A stretch of DNA of 64,000 nt from Valencia hispanica (taxonomy: Eukaryota > Chordata > Actinopteri > Cyprinodontiformes > Valenciidae), in assembly GCA_963556495.2 (NCBI GenBank), contig OY747712.1:19134735-19198734 (forward strand), read 5' to 3'. The first letter of the stretch is position 1. Every line of letters begins with the position of its first letter. The notes below the pieces were generated by a model. That model was not told where the DNA came from and made no database searches. It saw nothing but the letters and a program-made list of their open reading frames with translations. Shown here in pieces: positions 42,359 to 53,671 of the stretch. Made by a program: the position numbers and the translations under genes.

Positions 42359-42421
42359 TCTCAAAAGGAAGACCAAACAAAGCTGAGTACAGAGGGGGAG
42401 GAACTTCTTCTGCCCTTACTC

Positions 42422-42757
42422 ATGGGAAGCTTCGAACAGAAGCAGGAGGAAGGATCTTTATTTGCCCCAAAAGCCCTCAACAGCCCTAAAGAACAGGACA
42501 GCGGACCTCCATCGCCCCCGCAAACCCCTGACAGCCCACCGTCTTCCCTACCACCCCCCTCCCCCCACTCCCCCCATCTGAAATTCACTGAGCAGATGAT
42601 GGAGCGGGTCAACATTGGGCTCAGATCTACCCCCCAGACCAATCTGTTTTCTTTACCCATAAACCCCACACCAGGACGATCAAAGGTAGGGCAACAAGCC
42701 CGGCCCCCTCCTACCCCACCACGTAAGCATGTACAATCTCCACAATCTGATGTATGA
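42422..42757 (+). CDS. LINE proline-rich inter-ORF frame
   Basis: 111 codons rich in Pro/Ser ('PPSPPQTPDSPPSSLPPPSP') with 'PPPTPPRK' near the end. Located between ORF1 and ORF2 of the LINE. It could be the C-terminal tail of ORF1 or the start of ORF2 separated by a frame change. No domain recognised. Confidence 0.4.
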   Translation: MGSFEQKQEEGSLFAPKALNSPKEQDSGPPSPPQTPDSPPSSLPPPSPHSPHLKFTEQMMERVNIGLRSTPQTNLFSLPINPTPGRSKVGQQARPPPTPPRKHVQSPQSDV

Positions 42758-42778
42758 TGTGTTAAGGGTCCAGGATGC

Positions 42779-45700
42779 GTGGATATAAGCAGTCAGAACT
42801 TTTCCCAGGACAAGTTGGGACCCTGTTCATTAGAAGGTTCTATCATTTCTGTACTTATAAGTAACAGAAGGAATGTAGTTATGTCAAAAAACACACCACT
42901 GCATTCTAAAAAGTTTTTAAGTAATAGTAAACGTAACAGTAAAAGTAACATACGCTGTACACAGCCCCCAAAACACAAGGGGCACAATAATCCTCTTAAA
43001 CCTGTTAAAATGGCCTTATTAAATGTCAGGTCTATAGTAGGGAAGACATTTTTAATCAATGATCTTATCACTGAGCATGGCCTTGATTTTATGTTTTTAA
43101 CTGAGACTTGGTTAGATAGGAATAGCAGTGTTTCTCTTATCGAATTAACCCCTCCAAACTTTAGTTTTGTCAACCAGGCCAGACAGAAAAGGAGAGGTGG
43201 AGGAGTTGCTGTTTTATTTAATGAATTATTCCAGTGTAAGCAGTTATCTCTTGGAAGTTTTCCTTCTTTTGAATATGTTGCTGTACAGCTTAAGGCCTCA
43301 TCTAGAGCCATGTTTGTTAACATTTATCGGCCTCCAAATTACTGTGCTGACTTTAATGATGATTCTAGTGAACTGCTGTCTATAATCTGTGTTGATTTAG
43401 TCTGTATAATTATTGTTGGTGATTTTAACATCCATGTTGACAATCCCCAGAACTAAGAGTCTAACACTCTGGACAACTTTGGGCTGACTCAGCATATAAC
43501 AGAGCCCACACATTATAAGGGTCATGTTTTGGACTTACTGATCTCGAAGGGTCTGGGCATTTCCAAGATTAATGTGCGTGATGTGGGCTTGTCTGACCAT
43601 TGTCGTGTTTTCTTTGAGAGTATAATTTCGGTTCACATAAATGTTTTAACGGAGGTTATCACAAAACGATGTATAACTGAAAACACTAGTGACATCTTTA
43701 ACCAGGTCTTCTCTCTAACACCTGCCCTGTCAGGGGGTTCAGTCAATGAACTTGTCAACAGCTTTAATGCTAAAATATTAAATGTCATGGATACCATTGC
43801 TCCCACAACGGTTAAGGTTATCTCTGGAAGGAAAAAGTCTCCATGGAGAAATTCCACACTGGTGAGAAATGAAAAAAGGGAGTGTCGGAAAGCCGTGCGC
43901 AGATGGAGAAAAACAAAACTTCAGGTTCATTATGACATCTATAAAGAGAAACTTCACTCTTATAACCTACAACTGAGGAATACAAGGAAGTCATATTTTT
44001 CTGACATAATCACCAGAACTAGTCATAGTGCTCGCACATTATTTGCTGTTGTCGACAGGCTAACAAACTCTCCTGTGTCAGTAGCACCTGAACTCTATTC
44101 CACCAAGGCCTGCAATGTCTTTGCCAAATTCTTCACAGACAAAATCCAAAATATTAGACAAGCCGTTGGTTTATTAACGGCAGGTTTAGGTTATGTACAG
44201 TGTCCAAGGAAAATCCGTTTAAACACCATGAAACAGTTTTATCTCATAAACAGCAAAGATCTGGAGGACATCTTACGTCAACTGAACTCCTCCTCTTGCT
44301 GCTTAGACATCCTGCCCACAGGCTTTTTCAAAAAGGTCTCAAAGATCTTGGAGTCAGATCTGTTACAGATTGTGAACTCATCTTTAATGTCAGGTGTTTT
44401 CCCAGAGCCCCTGAAAACAGCTGTAATTAAACCCCTGCTGAAAAGAGACAATCTGGACAAGACATAAATTAACAACTACAGGCCCATCTCCAAACTTCCA
44501 TTTTTAAGTAAGATCATTGAAAAGGCTGTTTTTCATCAGCTAAATGACTTCTTAAGACAAAGCAACTGCTATGACGTCTTTCAGTCAGGTTTTAGACAGC
44601 AAACACAGCACTGAGACTGCTCTGACCAAAGTCATCAATGACATCCGTTTGAATACTGACAGTGGAAAAATGTCAGTGTTAGTTTTACTGGATCTCAGTG
44701 CTGCATTTGATACAGTTGACCACATTATTTTACTCAAACAACTGGAGAACTGGGTGGGTCTCTCTGGCACTGTACTAAACTGGTTCAAAACGTACTTAGA
44801 GAACAGGAAGTACTTTGTGTCAATAAGTAACTTTACATCTGAGCAGACGGGAATTACATGTGGGGTTCCCCAGGGTTCCATCCTGGGACCTCTTCTGTTT
44901 AACATCTATATGCTCCCACTGGCACAGGTAATAAATAACAACAATATAAGTTACCATAGCTACGCAGATGACACACAGATATATATTAGAATGTCACCAG
45001 AAGACCAAGGGCCTGTACAGGCTCTTGGCAAATGCATTTAGGAAATCAATGACTGGATGTGCCACAATTTTCTGCAGTTGAACAAAAACAAAACGGAGGT
45101 AATTGTCTTTGGAGCTAAAGAGAAAAGATTGAAGGTCACCACAGGGCTTCAGTCCATACACCTAAAAACCACCAACCACGTCAGAAATCTGGTTATAGTG
45201 ATGGACTCAGACCTAAACTTTGAAAAACACATTAAGGCAATCACAAAATCAGCCTACTATCACCTTAAGAATATCTCAAGGATAAAAGATCTGATGTCTC
45301 AGCAGGACCTGGAAAAACTAGTCCATGCATTCATCTTTAGTCGGCTTGATTATTGTAACAGCGTCTTTACAGGTCTACCTAAAAAATCAATTAGGAAACT
45401 GCAGCTCATCCAGAACTCTGCTGCTCGAGTTCTCACTAAAACCAAAAAAGTGGATCACATCAGTCCAGCTCTGAGGTCTTTACACTGGCTGCCTGTCTGT
45501 CAGAGGATAGACTTCAAAGTTCTGCTGCTGGTCTACAAAGCTCAGAATGGTTTAGGACCAAAATACATCGGTGATCTCCTGACCCAGTATGAACCTACTC
45601 GACCCCTCAGGTCATCTGGATCCACTCTTTTATCAGTTCCCAGAGTCAGAACCAGACATGGAGAAGCTGCGTTCAGCTTCTATGCTCCACATGTCTGGAA

Positions 45701-45791
45701 CCAACTCCCAGAAAGCCTCAGATCAGCTGAAACACTCAGTTTATTTAAATCCAGGTTAAAGACCCACCTGTTCTCAGCTACTTTTGATTAG
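42779..45791 (+). pseudogene. LINE ORF2: AP endonuclease and reverse transcriptase, with frame breaks
   Basis: Pieces in order: endonuclease (42779-43456) with 'LLNVRSIVGKTFLINDLI', 'FLTETWLD', 'VNIYRPPN' and 'IIVGDFNIHVDN'; linker and RT fingers (43529-44467) with 'VIKPLLKRDNLDKT'; RT palm (44571-45041) with 'LLDLSAAFDTVDHI', '[20 protein letters not shown]' and catalytic 'YADD' at 44961-44972; thumb and C terminus (45057-45791) with '[15 protein letters not shown]'. Breaks: TAA after 'DNPQN' (43454-43456), TAA at 44465, a frame change near 44570, and TAG near 45040. All catalytic motifs remain. Confidence 0.9.
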
Positions 45792-46542
45792 ATTTTTATT
45801 CTAAGTTTTAAATCTGCACGGCTTCTTGTAAGATTCTTTTAAGATTTTTTTTTCTCATTTTATTTCATGGTTTTTATTCCTGTACTTTTGCTTTTTCTGC
45901 ACCCTGCTGTAATGCTTTTGATGTTTTATGTAAAGCACTTTGAATTGTCTTGTAACATGAATTGTGCTATACAAATAAACTTGCCTTGCCTTGCCTAAGA
46001 AGAATGATATTATTAGCTTTCATACTTTACCAAAACCATGTGCAGTGAGAGCGAAATGGATTAAGTTTCTTGGTCAAAGCAAGATTAAAAACTGCACATC
46101 GTTTTGCAGTCAACATTTCAGAGAAGACTGTTTCAACAAATGGCAGGTATTTTTCTGTCGGGAGCTAATTCAACCATCCGCTTGTTTGCTAGCATTATGT
46201 CAGCTATTTATGGGTCAACAGCCAGTGCTGCATGCTACTGTGTTAAAGCGATGTAGATTATAGTATAAAGTAATGTGTTTTACATGGTCTTTTTAAAAAT
46301 ATTTTTATTTTTGTTTAATTATATACAAAAGCAGGGTAAGATAGAAGCCATTGCTGGGGGGGGAGGGGTCCTCTGTGCCAACGGTTCCGCCCACAACACA
46401 GAGGCGAATTGCTAATGAGCTACTGCCGCTCTTCTGACGCTATGTCCTAGAAAACGGCACAGGTTTTGTGATTTTGGCTAAAGACGTCGTAATTGTAATT
46501 TAAAGACCACTGAGAACACTTTAAAATAGCTCAAAAAGATGA

Positions 46543-46602
46543 TTGGAGTGGGTCTTTAAAAACTACAAAACCTTGGAGTGGGTCTTTAAAAACTACAAAA
46601 CC
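46543..46602. repeat. Tandem duplication of a transposon end, 2 x 30 bp
   Basis: A 30-bp unit starting 'ttggagtgggtctttaaaaa' occurs twice in direct succession. The first unit contains the right terminus and TTAA flank of the Kolobok-like element, so the outer copy is an extra partial terminus. Confidence 0.9.
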
Positions 46603-47115
46603 TACACATTTCAGACTTGGACTATATTCTCCTAACAGAATAGTTAAAACCAAGTTTGTGATTTATGAAACCTTTATTTGGTTTCAATAAAGGCCTTTTT
46701 TAGTTTTCCAGTATTCATAAGTTTTATATTGAAATAAAATTATTTGGGAATGTGTTTCTTCTGCCCTAGTTTGTTATTTTGTAATTACATTATTTATTTC
46801 TATAATGTGTGAAATGTGTATTTTTTGTAATTCAAATAAATTATTTGTTCTTGGCTGTGTGCTATATCTGATCAGTGGTGGTTAACATGGTTTGGGCGCT
46901 GTGTATTGAATTAGAGTTGCAAGTAGGTATGTTTGCCATGCTCTAAATACAAGTAAAAAATTATTGCATTAGACATTTTTTTATGTATTTTAGTCAACTA
47001 AAATCAGACTAAAACTAAAACAAATCAAATGACTTAATCTTGACTAAAACTAAAATTAATTTTAGTCCAAAGACTAAGACTAAAACTACATTAAAATCTT
47101 TTGTCAAAATTAACT
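46603..47115. other. AT-rich sequence with GACTAAAACTAA-type repeat
   Basis: From about 46960 to 47110 'actaaaactaaaa' words recur on both strands, typical of a common fish repeat. The remainder has no feature. No gene. Confidence 0.4.
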
Positions 47116-47119
47116 CTGG

Positions 47120-48000
47120 TCAATAATTTGTAGGACAACCTTTCCCTCCGTATACATGTGTAGCTCTCTACCAGCTTCGGACATCTAGAGACAAAATTGT
47201 TGCTTTCTAATTCTCTAATTAAAAATGCTCAAACTAAGTCCGATTGATTTGAGAGCATCTATGAACATGAGTTACCATTCCATACCTTTTATATAGCACT
47301 TTAAAAACAACACACAGCCGGCTATAGTGCTTTTAATAGCATAAACATCAAAACACAATAAGAACAACAAAAAACCACCGCTGAGGTAGCTTGTGAAGAG
47401 GAAGATTGTTCCAAAGCTTCGGAGTCACAACTGAGAAGGATCAGGCTCCTCTAGGCTTTTCTTTTCTCAAATTTTACTAAAGACTCTCAAATGGATTTAG
47501 GCTTGGACTTTGACTGGACCGCTCTAAACCATATATTTTGATCTAAACCATTCCATATAGCTCTGGATTAATGTTAAGGGTTGTTGTCCTGCTGGAAGGT
47601 GAACCTCTACCCAAGTCTCAAGTTACAAGTCATATATTGGTCTCATCTGATCAAAGTACCTTTTAAAAAATGTTTCAAAACTGCCTGACATGGCTTGTGA
47701 CGAACTTGAAACTGAATTTCTTCTGTTTTTCTTCTTTCTATGAGTTTATTCTTGCCAGTCTTCTTGTCATAAAGACTGGATTTGTCTAGGACACAAACAA
47801 TAGCTGTCCTATCAAAAGGTTCAATGACATGAGCAGTGGATTTCTACAGCTCCTCCAGTGCAACAATTGTCCTCTTGGCTCGTAATTTGTTTAAGACTCC
47901 CCTTACCCAGGTTGTCAGTTTCTCCAGAACTTTAGATATGACCTGTTCCTTGGTCTTCATGATGAGATTTCTATTGTAATTTAATATAAAAAACCTCTAA
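47120..48000 (-). pseudogene. Tc1-like transposase relic, antisense
   Basis: Minus-strand text begins near 47960 'MKTKEQVISKVLEKL' and proceeds, with stops, to 'KKTGKNKL' and to DNA equivalent to 'tttgatcagatgagaccaa', typical of the pre-catalytic region of a Tc1-like family. A related, shorter relic is at 59815-60010. The segment at 47282-47455 within it belongs to a LINE. Confidence 0.5.
47282..47455 (-). repeat. L2-type LINE 3' fragment, antisense
   Basis: Matches the antisense 3' region of the LINE at 49965-53640: 'taccttttatatagcacttt' versus 'taccattttatttatatagcac', and 'ttccaaagcttcggagtc' versus 'ttccaaagtctcggagc'. Internally shortened. Confidence 0.6.
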
Positions 48001-48640
48001 GGCACAGACCAACTGTTTTTCGATTAGGCTTAAATTGCACTCATTAACAAATTAGATTACTTCTGAAGGCAAATGGTTTAAATGCATTTCATTTAGGCAT
48101 ATTACAGTAAATCGGACTAAATGGAAATACACACTATGTTTTTAATACTATTTAAAGAAAAAGAAACATGAATTATTGTATTTCCACTTCATAATTATGT
48201 ACAACTTTGTGTTGGTCTATCACAGAGAAGAATGGGTTGGGACTTTTTGTTCTGTTATTGCTCCTCTTGCTGCTTCTCAATTGTTGAAGCAAATATAAAT
48301 TCAGACAGTGATTGCAATTTCCCACAATATAAGAGAGAGAACAATCAATGAAAGAGATTTAATCCCTCTGATCCTCAGACTATTAGTTATGCAACACTCT
48401 CTGAAGCCTGTCAACAGGACACATGGCATGATACAAGCATGTGGAAACGCAACTCTCTGCCCCTGCGCCCTGTAGCTGTTATAGTGAGTGCAATGATGCG
48501 GAAAGGCCTCACAGACAGGATTAACGCCAAACGCAACAGATGGTGTCTTTTCTGTGCTTCCTGTTGAGCACACACTCACAAACGCATACAGATACAGGTA
48601 AAAAAAATAAAAAAAATAAAACAAGATTATTCCGTTAACT
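48001..48640. other. Spacer; long frame on minus not supported
   Basis: Includes DNA near 48205 ('caactttgtgttggtctatc') that resembles a Tc1-type end. The minus frame 48301-48717 extends from a candidate exon into AT-rich intron-like sequence. No other feature. Confidence 0.35.
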
Positions 48641-48644
48641 TTAC

Positions 48645-48662
48645 CTTCTTTTTGGGCGGCAT
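48645..48662 (-). CDS. Possible first coding exon (MPPKKK) with upstream CpG-rich sequence
   Basis: On minus an ATG at 48662 encodes 'MPPKKK' and is followed immediately by GTAAAG, a good donor. Upstream, 48720-48960 is richer in CpG than the surroundings ('cccgacgcgcagaac'), as at vertebrate promoters. It points toward the calcium-channel gene, but known channel N-termini do not start this way and no second exon was found. Speculative. Confidence 0.25.
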
Positions 48663-48719
48663 CGTTGGTTAAAGGTGTCCACCTGTGTTTTTTTAGGAGG
48701 CTAAATTCACCGTTCACCT

Positions 48720-48960
48720 GGCTCCAGCGAGTGATACATGAAGCATTCCATAAGATTGGGTTTACCTCCTTTTAATGTGTCTGAAGGACCGATCTCAGCG
48801 CGAAGTAAAGTCTTTACGTGCTGTTTTCAGCGTAAAATCTCCCAAACGAATCCCGACGCGCAGAACAGCACTGGAGATAAGTTTGGAGGCTGTACCGTAT
48901 TGAGTTGAGGGTAGTTACCCTTTCCAGAGTCCTCTGGGTATTAAAGGCTTATTGCTCGGT
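48720..48960 (-). promoter_or_regulatory. Possible CpG-rich promoter segment
   Basis: CpG-dense patch in an otherwise AT-rich neighbourhood, directly upstream of the candidate exon at 48645-48662. No TATA box was seen. Support is compositional only. Confidence 0.25.
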
Positions 48961-49355
48961 GTGGCATATGTTGCGCCCCACACCGCTCGCTCTGACCTCA
49001 GGCTCCCGACCACATCAAAGTTGTCCAAACCCGCCTGCGCGCTCCAGAAATCCTGACAATTTCAAGGTGAGAAATGTCTCATTTGTGCAGCAGATTTCAT
49101 CCTCGGCAAATGTGACGCTTGATGGATGTGTTTGTACATCCCGCGCGACTTCCTGGGAAATGGCTGCACAAATAGAAGAATTTTTGGCCCTGCTTCAGGA
49201 GCGAGATATGTAATCAAAAACCAAGCAATAGGTAATGCCTCAGTGTGCCCGATCTACTGCTCAGAACACAGACAAACCCAAGTATGCATCATCCGGAGGG
49301 AGTGATCATGAGATTTTCTCACCGCTAACACTGTTCTCAGCTGCGCGCTCGCGCT

Positions 49356-49360
<5 letters not shown>

Positions 49361-49393
<33 letters not shown>
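49361..49393. repeat. (GC)(AC)n microsatellite
   Basis: A 'gcgctcgcgcg' run passes directly into about 15 AC units. Confidence 0.95.
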
Positions 49394-49394
<1 letters not shown>

Positions 49395-49600
49395 GTCCGT
49401 ATTGCTACCCATATTAGGACTTTAGATTGACTTCCATTCATTTTAATAGCTACATTTATGCCTAACCCAAACCCTTACCATAACCCTAACCATTACCAGT
49501 TTATTCACACCATACCTCTAAACCTAACCCCTAACCCTAAAAAAGGGGGTCCACCATAATGGGACCAGGCTTTGGTCCCTACAAGGTCCATCGGTCTTCA
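49395..49600. repeat. CCCTAA-rich dispersed repeat next to microsatellite
   Basis: Contains 'cctaacccaaaccctta', 'cctaacccctaaccct' and 'ggtccctacaagg'. Degenerate telomere-like words in a fish repeat often adjoining CA microsatellites. Not a true telomeric array. Confidence 0.5.
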
Positions 49601-49964
49601 GAAGGTTAGTGAATATGCCAGAAAAGGTCCTAAATAGGATAGCTACACAAGAACAGACATAACAAACACACACACACACATTCTGTGAGGTTACCCCTTC
49701 ACTGCATGGACTGCATATGGTGGGACATCCCTGCAGAAGCCTGACAGAGGGATCATACAGTGGCGGTTCTTGCCGCCCTGGGCTTGACCCTTTCAAGAGC
49801 CAAAAGGGCCAAGATTCAATTCGTAAATGAGTAAAACAGGTAAACATGTTTAAATGCGCAATAATCTCATTTAAATTTGAGACACATTAATCAACTGAAT
49901 TTATTTAAAATTGTTTAAAAGGGGGGTATCATGCTTCTTCCAGGCACATATTACCCTTCCATAC

Positions 49965-52900
49965 CATACCATTTTATTTATATAGCACTTTCAATATGAC
50001 AAGTACAGTCAGCCAAAGTGCTGTACAGTAGGAAATAAATGCAGAAATATAAATGAATATAAGAATGTGTACATACCTACACATACATACAGATACGTAA
50101 AAGAGTAAAAAAGGGGGTAAAAAACAATAAAATAGATAAAAGGAGATAGCCTAGTGAAATAAAGAGAAACGATCCTATCAATAATAATATAAAACTGTAC
50201 AAATAAATAATAACAAGATAAAAATGCCTAAAACCCTTTTATAATGCACTACGAGTTATGAAAGACTATTTCTAAGTGGACCATTTCTAAGCAGCCATCA
50301 TAAATTAGAGGATGTTAATGCTGATGAAAAGCCAAGCTAAAATAGTGTGTCTTCAGGCGAGTTTTAAAAACATTGATGGAAGGGATTGTTAGACCTCAAG
50401 GGGAAGGTCATTCCAAAGTCTCGGAGCAGCAACAGCAAAGGCTCTTTTGCCACAGAGTCTAGAACGTGCCTTTGGGACCTGCAGAAGAAGCTGGTTGGCA
50501 GATCTTAGTGCACGATAGGGCTGATACAGGTAGAGCAATTCAGACAAATAAAATGGAGCAAGACCGTTTAGTGATTTAAAGACAAACTAAAGGATCTTAA
50601 ACTGAATTCGAAACTGAACCGGCAACCAGTGTAAAGGACTCAAAACAGGCGTTATATGAGCTCTTTTGTTTGCACCAGAAAGAAACCTCGCAGCTGCATT
50701 TTGTACAAGTTGAAGACGGCCAAGGGAAGCTCTAGAAGCCCCAATCAAGGAGGAATTTGAGTAGTCAAGACGGGACGTAATGAAGACGTGGACAATAGAT
50801 TCAAGATGTTTCATAGAGAGAATGGGTCTTAGCTTGGAGATCCGTCTTAATTGAAAAAAACATGATCTCACAACTGAGTTAATTTGCTGGTCCAATTTCA
50901 GTGTTGAGTCTAGTTTGAGTCCCAAGTTGGTAATGACCTTACTAATCGAAAAAGGTATCTTAGCTATCTCGGTAGGGCATACCCTGCTATTTCCAGATGG
51001 CGTGAACAAAACTGCCTCAGTCTTGGAATTATTTAAGTGGAGGAAGTTGGCTGCAAGCCATTGCTTAACCTCATGTAAGCAGTCCAGAAGTGGCTGAAGG
51101 GTGCAATTTGGTTTAAATGGTGCATAAAACTGGCAGTCATCGGCATAAAAGTGATAGGAAATCTTATGTTTTATAAAAATTCACCCAATGGAAGGATGTA
51201 CAATGAAAATAGAAGGGGTCCCAAAATAGAACCCTGAGGGACACCCCATTTCAATGAAGCTGTAGAAGACACCTTGTCCTGGAGCATAACACAGAGGCTT
51301 CTATCCAAGAGAAAAGAGTGGAACCATTGAAGGGCTGAACCGGTTATTCCTGCTACCTGTTCAAGGCGCAATAAGAGTATGTTATGATCTAGTGTGTCAA
51401 ATGCCGCTGAGAGATCAATGAGAATCATGAGTGCAAAATAACCAGAATCTGTTGCCATGAAGATGTCATTTAAGACCTTTAAATGAACCGTTTCAGTGCT
51501 GTGCCTTAAAACCAGATTGAAAAATGTCCAAGACCCAATTTTCCTCCAGATAAGCAAGAAGTTGTTGATAAACCACTTTCTCTAGAACTTTTGACAAGAA
51601 TGGTAGTTTATAGATTGGACGAAAGTTGGCAAAATCGGCTGCATCTAATCCCGGCTTTTTTAGCAACGGCTGCACCACTGTGTGCTTGAAGGCACAGGGC
51701 ACCACTGCCAGGGATAAGCTGCAGTTGATAATGTGAAATACAAAAGGCCCCAACATAGTAAACTCGTCTTTTAATGGACACAAAGGAAAAGACTTGATAG
51801 GGGAGACTGAGGGCTTCCTCTGAGCAATAAGTTTATGGAGCTCATCCAGTGTGATCTGGTCAAAATGGTCAAAACTACTAGAGCAATGCGGAACAGGGGG
51901 GGAAACACCAGAGAAAAGCTGTATATGTGTTTGGATGTTAGCCACCTTCTCAATAAAGAAGCGAAGAAAACAATTGCATAGATCCACAGACGGGGTCAGT
52001 GGGAATGAAGTGAGGGGAGGAGAGAGGGCAGCATTAATGGTTTTGCACAGGGTGTGTTGATTTGAGCGATTAGATGTGATAATGTTAGCGTAGTACCTGC
52101 TCCTGGCTACTCTGACTGCTCTTTGAGACAGAATCCAGGTATTCCTCATCAAATCACGCGATACCGCCAGACCATCTCTCTTCCATTTGCGCTCAAAAGC
52201 CCTACACCTTCTTCTAATCACCTTAACATGGTAATTTAGCCACAAATCCCTTTTATGCTTCCAGTTCCTCGATTTAAGTGGGGCCACAGTATCTATTGCA
52301 GTCAAACAGGCTACCTGAAAGTCTTTTAGTAACTCATCCACTGAAGTGTGGTCATTAAGAGATTTGACAGAGCTCATGAAAATAGCAGAGAAATCATTAG
52401 CAGTAGTGGGCGAGATGAACCAAGAGGAGCACACAGCTACATTATTTAAATCCAAAACACCACTTAGCTCAAAATTAAACAGCACAGGAAAATAATCAGA
52501 AAATGTGGCATGCAAAATAGACAGATCATGTATAGGCAAACCATAAGACAGAACCAAGTCTAAAGTATGTGAACAGTAATGTGTAGGAGCCATCACAGAT
52601 TGAGTTAGACCGAATGAGTCCAGTAGGTCCAGAAACTCTCTGACAAGTAGTCTGTCAGGACACCAGACATGGACATTGAAATCTCTGACTAAGAGAATGC
52701 GATCATAGTTCGGTGCGATTTCAGCCAGCAGAGCAGCAAAGACCTCAATAAAAGTAGAGTTACATTTGGGCGGGCGATAAACAGCTACACACAAGAGGGT
52801 AGGAGAACTTGCCAGTTAAAATGTGCTGAGTTCAAAAGAGGCTGGTGAACCGGAGAGGAATATCTCCTTGCAAGTGAACTGGGACTTGAAAACAGTAAGT

Positions 52901-53640
52901 AGCCCACCGCCACCTCCACTCACTCTTGGAGTATTAATATAGGAGCAGTCTGGCGGGATTAATTCTGCAAGAGCATTCTGCAATCCAAGTCTCGGATATA
53001 CAGAGGAAATCGAGCGCGTTGTTGATGAAGAACTCCTTGAGAATTAAGGTTTTATTACACACTGACCTGGCGTTGATGAGCGAGAAGCGAACCAGACGCT
53101 CCAGACCAGAACGTTCGGGCTCATTTTTTACCGGAGAAGTTGGTATGTAGCACAGATATCCTAAATTCAATCCTCGTCTGTGTAGGGAGATGGGTGTCCG
53201 GAAATAATAAAGATCCGTAGTATCCGGAGGGTAAACAGAGATCAGATAACGATCCACCTGGTCCAGCGTTCGCCCGTGGGGATGCAGCTCCAGAGAGGTA
53301 ACTTTCCGCATCCAGGGGAATCCCCGGGGACACATTAGGAGAGCCTTCGCCCTCACCAGGCGACCGCCTTGACTGCCACGTCGGCGAGGCCGCTTCCGCG
53401 GGCGGAGTGAAGATAATCCGTACCAGAGCCAGGGTGGAACATTGGCAAACAGTGGCCTAACAGTGTTCCGATACTTTTGAAAAAACGAGAGGGACTCGCA
53501 GTTAGAGCGATACAGCAACAGTGTATGTCTGTCATAAGTCACAAGCGCAATGTTTTCAGAGAACAGATTAAAAATCAGGAGTAAGAACAACATAACAGAA
53601 AAAGAGAGATGGCAAGCCGACCACACTGGCGCCATCTTCA
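49965..53640 (-). mobile_element. L2-type LINE, near complete ORF2, antisense
   Basis: Reads on minus from 'aagatggcgccagtgtgg' (about 53640), a frequent LINE 5' start, through endonuclease and RT to a 3' UTR ending 'ctatataaataaaatggtat' near 49965. No ORF1 precedes. A clear target duplication was not found. It sits inside the TTAA element. Confidence 0.82.
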
Positions 53641-53671
53641 AATCTTCATCCAGATCGGTGTACATCTGCAT
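50587..53671 (-). pseudogene. LINE ORF2 (endonuclease-RT), frame breaks
   Basis: Pieces on minus: 53671-52934 (basic leader, then endonuclease start 'LINARSVCNKTLILKEFFIN' and 'FLCISETWIAE'); 52794-51493 (433 codons: 'AVYRPPKCN', 'LLVRDFNVHV', linker, 'VVQPLLKKPGLD'); 51557-51171 (palm: 'LIDLSAAFDTLDHNILLLRL', '[20 protein letters not shown]'); catalytic 'YADD' at 51147-51136; 51009-50587 (thumb, 'LHWLPVQFRIQFKIL'). The usual 'GDFN' of the endonuclease reads 'RDFN', and frames shift between pieces. It retains the RT motifs but is not a single open gene. Confidence 0.88.

Larger units (their letters stand above)
40930..45995 (+). mobile_element. Near full-length two-ORF L2/CR1-clade LINE, about 5.07 kb
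   Basis: Bounded by the target duplication taagaa (40924-40929, 45996-46001). It has a 5' UTR, ORF1 with an esterase-like domain, ORF2 with endonuclease and RT, and a 3' UTR ending 'gtgctatacaaataaac' plus (TTGCC)n. It is the most complete retroelement in the window. Coding frames carry a few stops and frame changes. Confidence 0.88.
40883..46146 (+). pseudogene. THAP-domain exon interrupted by LINE insertion
   Basis: Left part 40883-40929 starts ATG and gives 'MADQHLFAKAGCNAK'. The right part from 45996 gives 'NDIISFHTLPKP', 'RAKWIKFLG' and 'CSQHFREDCF', the core and C-x2-H end of a THAP finger, up to a donor GTATTT after 46146. The LINE lies precisely within the finger. One cysteine of the N-terminal pair is not visible, as in the THAP gene at 34570. 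Broken by the insertion. Confidence 0.75.
40604..46555 (+). mobile_element. TTAA-flanked THAP (Kolobok-like) element split by a LINE
   Basis: TTAA flanks at 40600-40603 and 46556-46559. Terminal inverted repeat 'agactcactccaat' against 'agacccactccaat' (13 of 14). Without the inserted LINE (40930-45995) the element is about 0.89 kb and keeps only a first THAP exon. Its right terminus is duplicated in tandem (46543-46602). TTAA target plus THAP finger are known Kolobok features; no catalytic domain is left. Confidence 0.75.

Noticed and set aside
42793..43323. 176-codon minus frame
   Set aside because: Antisense shadow of the LINE endonuclease; the plus strand holds the family motifs.
48905..49213. 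102-codon plus frame near the CpG-rich patch
   Set aside because: No recognised motif or splice consensus. The end 'MAAQIEEFLALLQERDM' looked like a start exon but stops at once with no donor.
49455..49550. Interstitial telomeric repeat
   Set aside because: CCCTAA words are degenerate and scattered, not a tandem array.
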